Both the position numbers and the translations under genes were made by a program. From VRUE01 sp036265675 (GTDB lineage Bacteria; Actinomycetota; Thermoleophilia; Solirubrobacterales; 70-9): a stretch of DNA of 12,198 bases. The stretch covers positions 1 to 12,198 of the forward strand of contig DATAOP010000105.1 of NCBI GenBank assembly GCA_036265675.1, in the 5' to 3' direction. Of this stretch, positions 7,943 through 12,198 are shown piece by piece. The notes beneath the pieces are model-generated. The model did no database searches. It was not told the origin of the DNA and saw nothing but the letters and a program-made list of their open reading frames with translations. Every line of letters starts with the position of its first letter. The stretch's first letter is position 1.

Positions 7943-7972
7943 TAGTTCGCTACACTAATTACCAAGGCTAAT
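7943..7972. promoter_or_regulatory. Candidate MarR promoter and operator region
   Basis: The 75 bases between the channel gene and the MarR gene become AT-rich over 7940-7975. A -10-like TACACT lies at 7951-7956, and it overlaps TAGT-N7-ACTA (7943-7957), the palindrome TAATTA (7956-7961) and a direct repeat CTAAT (7955-7959 and 7968-7972). A ribosome site AAGG (7964-7967) lies 8 bases before the ATG. MarR proteins usually bind AT-rich dyads over their own promoter, so self-repression is likely. No convincing -35 is visible. Confidence 0.4.
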
Positions 7973-7975
7973 CAA

Positions 7976-8440
7976 ATGACGACCACGGCACGACAGGAAG
8001 AGAGCAGCAGGCTGACCGAGTCGGCGGTGCGGTTGCGGATGGCGATCGTCCGCACCGCGAGGCGCCTGCGCCAGGAGGCGGCCGGCGCCGGCGGGACCGA
8101 GCTCTCGCCGACCGCCGCGGCGGCACTCGCGACCGTCGACCGCCACGGCCCGCTGTCGCCCAGCGAGCTGGCCGAGATCGAGCGGATCAAGCGCCCGACC
8201 GCGACCCGCTCGCTGAGGCAGTTGGAGGAGGCTGGTCTCGTCGACCGCACCCCCGACCCCGCCGACGGCCGCGGTGCGCTGGTCAGCGTCAATGCCGCCG
8301 GCCGCGAGCGGCTGCGCCGCCTTCGCGGCCGCAAGAACGCCTATCTCGCGCGGCGGATGCGGGACCTGCCGGCCGAGGACGTCGCGGCGCTCGAGCGCGC
8401 GGCCGGGATCCTCGAGAGGATCCTCGAGGAGCCACAGTGA
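7976..8440 (+). CDS. MarR-family transcriptional regulator
   Basis: The 154-residue protein is a winged-helix MarR regulator. N-terminal helix 1 (about 13-34, VRLRMAIVRTARRLRQ) and the C-terminal helices (115-152) form the dimer part. The DNA-binding helix-turn-helix lies at about 60-88 (LSPSELAEIERIKRPTATRSLRQLEEAGLV), and the wing reads DRTPDPADGRGALVSVNAAGRERL (90-113), with the D-x-R-G element typical of the family. MarR proteins are usually dimeric repressors released by small aromatic or toxic ligands. Its stop overlaps the GTG of the downstream exporter (GTGA), so the two are translationally coupled and the exporter is the probable target. The ligand is unknown. Confidence 0.93.
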   Translation: MTTTARQEESSRLTESAVRLRMAIVRTARRLRQEAAGAGGTELSPTAAAALATVDRHGPLSPSELAEIERIKRPTATRSLRQLEEAGLVDRTPDPADGRGALVSVNAAGRERLRRLRGRKNAYLARRMRDLPAEDVAALERAAGILERILEEPQ

Positions 8441-9690
8441 GCGCGGCCCTCAGACGCAGCGTCGACTCCCTCTCGATCCCGAACTACCGCCGCTACTTCG
8501 CCGGGCAGGTCGTATCGCTGTCAGGCAACTGGATGCAGGTGGTGGCCGAGATCTGGCTCGTCCTCCTGCTCACCGGCAGCGGCCTTGCGGTCGGGATGAC
8601 GACGGCTCTGCAGTTCCTGCCGATGCTCCTCTTCGGCGCCTGGGGCGGCCTGCTGGCCGACCGCTTCCCGAAGCGGCGCCTGCTGATGGTCACGCAGGCC
8701 CTGATGGCGATCCCCGCGCTCGTCCTCTTCAGCGTCACCGTCGCCGGCGTCGTCACCCCCTGGATGGTCTTCGCGCTGGTCTTCGTCCGCGGCACGATCA
8801 ACGCCGTCGACAACCCCACCCGGCAGAGCTTCGCGATCGAGATGGTCGGCCCCGACCGCGTCGTCAACGCGGTCAGCCTCAACAGCGTCCTGATCCACTC
8901 CGCGCGACTTGTGGGCCCGGCGCTCGCCGGCCTGATGATCGCCGCCGTCGGGGTCGAGCCCTGCTTCGCCCTCAACGCCCTCTCCTTCGGAGGGATGATC
9001 GTCGCCCTCTGGCTGATGGAGCCCGACAAGCTCCAGGCGGCGCCGACGGTCGAGCCCCAGCGCGGTGCGATCCGCGCCGCCGTCCGCTACGTCAGGCGGA
9101 CGCCGGAGCTCGCGGTGCCGCTGGCGCTGATGGCGCTGGTCGGGACCTTCGGCCTGAACTTCCAGGTGATCCTGCCGCTGCTCGCCCGCTTCAGCTTCGA
9201 CGGCGGCCCGAGCACCTACGCGGTCCTGGTCGCGGCGATGGGCGCCGGGTCGGTGATCGGCGCCCTCGTGACCGGCGCCCACGGCCGCACCGACTCCCGC
9301 CTGATCGCCGGCGCCGCGCTGTCGTTCGGGATTCTCGCCGCGATCGCCGCGTCGATGCCGAGCATCGCGCTCGAGGTGCCCGCCGTCGCGATGCTCGGCG
9401 CCTCGGCGGTCACCTTCGCGGCCGCGATCAACTCGTCGCTCCAGCTCGCGGTCGAGCCCGAGATGCGGGGCCGGGTGATGGCGCTCTACTCGGTCGTCTT
9501 CCTCGGCTCGACGCCGATCGGCGGCCCGCTCGTCGGCTGGCTCTCGGAAGCCTACGACCCCCGGGTGGCGCTGCTGCTGGCGGCGAGCGCCGGCATCACC
9601 GCCGCCTGGGCGGCGCGCGTCTGCTTCGCCAGGATGCGGGCGAGGCCGCAGGGGCCCCGCCCGCTCGAGCCCGTCGAGGACGCCGGCTAG
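8437..9690 (+). CDS. Major facilitator superfamily exporter (MFS_3/EntS-like)
   Basis: The 417-residue inner-membrane protein has about 12 hydrophobic helices and the features of the MFS_3 group that includes the enterobactin exporter EntS: an opening SIPNYRRYFAGQVVSLSGNWMQ (13-34), motif A GGLLADRFPKRR (70-81), and RGTINAVDNPTRQSFAIEMV followed by NAVSLNSVLIHSARLVGPALAG in the first half. The second half contains MRGRVMALYSVVFLGSTPIGGPLVGWLSE, also typical. Starting at GTG within the MarR stop (4-base GTGA overlap), it forms a regulator-exporter operon, the usual arrangement for drug or metabolite efflux. The substrate cannot be inferred. Its stop shares CTAG (9687-9690) with the convergent binding-protein gene. 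Confidence 0.93.
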   Translation: MSAALRRSVDSLSIPNYRRYFAGQVVSLSGNWMQVVAEIWLVLLLTGSGLAVGMTTALQFLPMLLFGAWGGLLADRFPKRRLLMVTQALMAIPALVLFSVTVAGVVTPWMVFALVFVRGTINAVDNPTRQSFAIEMVGPDRVVNAVSLNSVLIHSARLVGPALAGLMIAAVGVEPCFALNALSFGGMIVALWLMEPDKLQAAPTVEPQRGAIRAAVRYVRRTPELAVPLALMALVGTFGLNFQVILPLLARFSFDGGPSTYAVLVAAMGAGSVIGALVTGAHGRTDSRLIAGAALSFGILAAIAASMPSIALEVPAVAMLGASAVTFAAAINSSLQLAVEPEMRGRVMALYSVVFLGSTPIGGPLVGWLSEAYDPRVALLLAASAGITAAWAARVCFARMRARPQGPRPLEPVEDAG

Positions 9691-10682
9691 CCGGTGAAAC
9701 CTTCTTCTTCGAGGTACTCCGTCGCCACCTGCTTCGGCGTTTCTTTTTCGAGTTCCACCCGTGCGTCGAGCTCCTGCATCACTTTCAGCGTCAGGCCTTC
9801 CTGGACCTGGAGGATCGTCTTTTCATAGTCGGGCCCGGCTTCTTCGGCGACCGATTTCTTGGTCACGAAGATGACGTTCCCGGCCGGGAAGACGTGCTTG
9901 TCGTCTTCCAGGATCACGAATTTGGGGTCTTCACCCGCCAGCTGCGGGTCCGTCGTGAACAGGATTGAGAGGTCGGCCTGGTGGTTTTCGAGAACCGTGT
10001 AGCGAAGGCCGATGTCGACGGGTTTGAATTCTTCGAATTTGAGCCCGTAGAGTTTTTCGAGCCCTGCCAGGCAGTCGATCCGCTGGCGACACTCCGGCGA
10101 GCCGTAGAGGGTCATTTCTTCGGAGATGCCTTCGAGGTCGGAGACCGTTTCGAGTTCGAGGTCTTCGGCCCTTTCTTTCGTCGTCCCGACCGCGTTGGCG
10201 CTGGCGAACGGGGTCGGTTCGAAGGCGGTCAGGCCTTCCTTTTCGAATTCTTCATTCGCCTTTTCCCACGCTTCGTTGGCGTCGGACGGGACTTCTTCCG
10301 GTTCGAGGCCGAAGAACGAGGTCAGCGCGGTGCTGGCGTACTCCGGGTAGCCGGAGATCTGCCCGGCTTTGAGCGTTTTCAGCGCCACCGTTTCCGAGCC
10401 GAGATTGAGGTCCGACTTGGCCTTGTAGCCGGCCGCGGAGAGCGCCTGTGCGTAGATTTCCCCAAGGACTTCCTGTTCGGGGAAGTTCTTCGATCCGATC
10501 GTCAACGACACCTTCCCGTTTTCGGGGTTCGAGACGATCGCGCTGCCGCCGCCGCCTTCTTCTTCACCTCCCGCCGCGGTGGTTTCTTCGTCGCTTCCGC
10601 CGCAGGCGGCGAGAGCCAGGCTGAGGATCAGAGCGAGCACTACTGCCACTGCGGCCCGCCCCCCGTTGGTCATGGTTCTCAC
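9687..10682 (-). CDS. Osmoprotectant (glycine betaine/choline-type) ABC transporter substrate-binding lipoprotein
   Basis: The 331-residue protein has a lipoprotein signal with the lipobox LAAC (Cys27) after a hydrophobic core, then a Gly/Glu-rich linker (28-50). The mature part opens with VSLTIGSKNFPEQEVLGEIYAQAL (58-81), the hallmark of the OpuCC/OsmF/YehZ group of OpuAC-like binding proteins, followed by GYPEYASTAL (111-120). Cys198 and Cys204 (PECRQRIDCLAGLEKLYGL) may form a disulfide. The role is to capture quaternary amines at the cell surface and pass them to the two permeases encoded just upstream. The GTG at 10682 is preferred to the ATG at 10673 because AGAGGAA lies at the right distance from it. 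The protein is very acidic, and by my hand count about 43 of 47 Glu codons are GAA, unlike the adjacent permeases. Confidence 0.92.
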   Translation of the reverse strand: MRTMTNGGRAAVAVVLALILSLALAACGGSDEETTAAGGEEEGGGGSAIVSNPENGKVSLTIGSKNFPEQEVLGEIYAQALSAAGYKAKSDLNLGSETVALKTLKAGQISGYPEYASTALTSFFGLEPEEVPSDANEAWEKANEEFEKEGLTAFEPTPFASANAVGTTKERAEDLELETVSDLEGISEEMTLYGSPECRQRIDCLAGLEKLYGLKFEEFKPVDIGLRYTVLENHQADLSILFTTDPQLAGEDPKFVILEDDKHVFPAGNVIFVTKKSVAEEAGPDYEKTILQVQEGLTLKVMQELDARVELEKETPKQVATEYLEEEGFTG

Positions 10683-10730
10683 TCGTGTTCCTCTCTTCTC
10701 GTTTGCACCGTCGTGGACTGGTCGAACTGG
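10683..10730 (-). other. Intergenic spacer between permease and binding-protein genes
   Basis: These 48 bases hold the ribosome site AGAGGAA for the binding protein gene and a short direct repeat (ACTGGTC at 10717-10723 and 10726-10732 on the plus strand, the second copy running into the permease stop). No promoter or hairpin is convincing, so the binding protein is probably expressed from the same transcript as the permeases. The change in codon usage at this boundary is noted separately. Confidence 0.4.
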
Positions 10731-11432
10731 TCAGGCAGCACTGAGCTTCAAGCCTTTCGAAGTGATCAGACGTTGCAGGCCGGCGAGGGCGAACTCGAGT
10801 GCCAGCGCCATCAGGGCGACGCAGATCGCCCCCGCCAGGACTCCGTTCTCGCCGTAGACGTTTTCGTTGATGATGTAGTCGCCGAGCGTGACGACGCCGG
10901 CCAGCGGCGCGATCGTCGCCGTCGCCACGATCGCGATCGTCGCGCCGCGAACGCCGGCCATCAGGGTCGGGATCGCGAGCGGCATCTCGACCCTGGTCAG
11001 GATCTCGAGCTCGGTCATCCCGATTCCCCGCGCGGCCTCGACCGACGCCCGGTCGGCCTGGCGGATACCGGTGAAGGCATTGGTGAGGATCGGCGGAATG
11101 CCGAGGATCGAGAGCGCGATCGTCACGTTGAGGACGCCGACGCCGATCACCGCCGCCATCAGCGCGATCAGGGCGAGCTCGGGGATCCCCCTGCCGGCAT
11201 TGCCGATCGCGACGGCGAAGAAGCCGCCGGTGCCGCGGTGGCCGAACCAGAGGCCGAGCGGCAGCGCCACGACCAGCGCCAGCGCCAGCGCCAGCAACGT
11301 CACCTCGAGCTGGGTCCAGGCCAGTTCGACGGTCTGCGAGAAGCCGCCGACCAGCTCGCCGCCGGTCACGTTCGAGGGCTGCGGCTGGAAGATGAATTCG
11401 ATCGCGCCGCCGATCGAGCCCGCGGGGATCAT
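10731..11432 (-). CDS. Osmoprotectant ABC transporter permease (second subunit)
   Basis: The 233-residue membrane protein is a BPD_transp_1-type permease. After a short N-terminal segment come the family core QTVELAWTQLEVTLLALALALVVALPLG (33-60), RGIPELALIALMA (81-93), and the EAA loop SVEAARGIGMTELEILTRVEMPLAIP (130-155), which contacts the ATPase. The end, GDYIINENVYGENGVLAGAI, is typical of glycine betaine/choline permeases of the OpuCB/OpuCD and YehW/YehY kind. The ATG (11430-11432) overlaps the stop of the preceding permease gene as ATGA, so the two are translationally coupled and probably form a heterodimeric channel. The open frame continues upstream to 11690, but that part is Arg/Asp/His-rich antisense-like sequence overlapping the other permease and is not counted. 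The binding protein gene follows after 48 bases. Confidence 0.92.
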   Translation of the reverse strand: MIPAGSIGGAIEFIFQPQPSNVTGGELVGGFSQTVELAWTQLEVTLLALALALVVALPLGLWFGHRGTGGFFAVAIGNAGRGIPELALIALMAAVIGVGVLNVTIALSILGIPPILTNAFTGIRQADRASVEAARGIGMTELEILTRVEMPLAIPTLMAGVRGATIAIVATATIAPLAGVVTLGDYIINENVYGENGVLAGAICVALMALALEFALAGLQRLITSKGLKLSAA

Positions 11433-12139
11433 GATCCGGCCGCCCGCGTCCACGGCGTCGCCAACCGCTGGATCAGGTAGAGGATGGCGTCGAACAGGAT
11501 CGCCATCAGGATCGCGATCCCGCCTCCCATGATGATCCCGGTGGGGAAATTGAGGCTCTTGTAGATCTGGTCGCCGAGACCCCAGCCGCTGACGAAGACG
11601 GCGAGGGTGGCGATCGCGATCGTGCTGACGGTGGCGATCCGCAGCCCGGCGATGATCTCCGGCGTCGCCAGCGGCACCTCGACCCGCCACAGCAGCTGCC
11701 GCTCCGTCAGGCCCATTCCGCGCGCCGCGTCCCGGACCGAGGAGGGGACGTTGGCGAGGCCGACCAGCGTGTTGCGGTAGATGATCTGGAGGTTGAACGC
11801 GGTCAGGGCGATGATCGCCGTGTCGGCCCCGCGCCCGGTGAGCGGCAGCAGGAGGAAGAAGAAGGCGACGCTCGGGATCGTGTAGAGGACGCCGGTCGCG
11901 GCCAGCAACGGCGGCTGCAGCCAGCGGCGGCGATGTGCCAGCAGCGCCAGGGCGAACGCGATCACGAAGCCGAGCACGACCGCGGCGATCACCAGTTGCA
12001 GGTGCTGGACGGTCGGCGTCTCGTAGCGGTCGAGGTTGTCCCGTGCCCAGTCGAAGCAGAACAGCGCCTTCGGGTTTTCCTCGCAGCGGCCGCCCCGTTC
12101 ACGGAATTCGATCGCCGCGAGCAGCGCCTCCCCACTCAC
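11429..12139 (-). CDS. Osmoprotectant ABC transporter permease (first subunit)
   Basis: The protein is a BPD_transp_1-type permease, partner of the subunit encoded by the next gene. The N-terminal 45 or so residues are hydrophilic and contain two Cys. The membrane core follows: VQHLQLVIAAVVLGFVIAFALALLAHRR, TGVLYTIPSVAFFFLLLP, YRNTLVGLANVPSSVRDAARGMGLTERQ and WRVEVPLATPEIIAGLR, the last two being the EAA loop that docks the ATPase. The start is uncertain. GTG at 12139 (236 residues) has AAAGG 7 bases upstream and is used here; ATG at 12178 (249 residues) gives a longer protein without a well-spaced ribosome site. The ATPase gene normally found with such permeases is not in the window and probably lies beyond the right edge, upstream in the operon. 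Confidence 0.88.
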   Translation of the reverse strand: MSGEALLAAIEFRERGGRCEENPKALFCFDWARDNLDRYETPTVQHLQLVIAAVVLGFVIAFALALLAHRRRWLQPPLLAATGVLYTIPSVAFFFLLLPLTGRGADTAIIALTAFNLQIIYRNTLVGLANVPSSVRDAARGMGLTERQLLWRVEVPLATPEIIAGLRIATVSTIAIATLAVFVSGWGLGDQIYKSLNFPTGIIMGGGIAILMAILFDAILYLIQRLATPWTRAAGS

Positions 12140-12198
12140 CAAAACACCTTTCGCGCTTCGCTCACTCGCGCTCACCATCCCCGGAAAACTCGCTCGCT

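Noticed and set aside
10717..10732. Direct repeat ACTGGTC-GA-ACTGGTC in the transporter spacer
   Set aside because: Only two 7-base copies, one running into a stop codon. Too short to support a function.
9981..11480. Long plus-strand open frame across the osmoprotectant transporter genes
   Set aside because: It crosses two clear minus-strand genes and their intergenic gap and has a Phe/Glu- then Arg/Asp-rich shadow composition.
11433..11690. N-terminal extension of the second permease
   Set aside because: Arg/His/Asp-rich out-of-frame reading of the first permease gene. The ATGA overlap at 11429-11432 gives a proper start.
12121..12198. Repetitive GCGAGTGAGCGA-like sequence at the right edge
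   Set aside because: Short imperfect GC-rich repetition at a gene start; not enough sequence to tell a repeat from coding sequence of the upstream ATPase gene.

Overview
The window is a gene-dense, high-GC stretch with frequent GTG starts and weak Shine-Dalgarno sites. That points to an actinobacterium. The gene content and the Glu/Asp-rich protein style would fit the Thermoleophilia/Solirubrobacterales, but this lineage call is inference and no phylogenetic marker is present. I see no mobile elements, tRNA or rRNA genes, or CRISPR arrays. Almost all of the sequence is coding; the longest non-coding stretches are 117 bp (1529-1645) and 147 bp (4278-4424).

Left block (plus strand, 1-2869): the tail of an alpha/beta hydrolase, a SpoU/TrmH-type RNA 2'-O-ribose methyltransferase, a small membrane protein with a SHOCT domain, and a secreted coiled-coil NlpC/P60 peptidoglycan hydrolase. 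The gap before the hydrolase gene holds a nested inverted-repeat structure (1540-1645) whose 14-bp outer stem ends exactly at the ATG. This is the best candidate in the window for an undescribed regulatory RNA.

Middle block (2880-7085): two divergent units share the 147-bp intergenic region. Leftward runs a three-domain persulfide dioxygenase-rhodanese protein of CstB type (sulfide/persulfide detoxification). Rightward runs an acetate unit: a GPR1/FUN34/YaaH (SatP-like) acetate transporter followed by acetyl-CoA synthetase, which together import acetate and activate it to acetyl-CoA. The shared region carries three dyads; one (TACCC-N6-GGGTA) resembles CsoR/CstR-family operators.

Right block (7082-12178): a leftward voltage-sensor-type ion channel with a non-canonical pore filter (TLGSS in place of TVGYG); a rightward MarR regulator translationally coupled to an MFS exporter; and a leftward osmoprotectant (glycine betaine/choline-type) ABC importer with two permeases and a lipoprotein binding protein. 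Its ATPase is not in the window and probably lies upstream, beyond the right edge.

All three convergent gene pairs are extremely tight. Two overlap by a shared CTAG that supplies both stop codons, and the third has a 10-nt gap. None leaves room for an intrinsic terminator.
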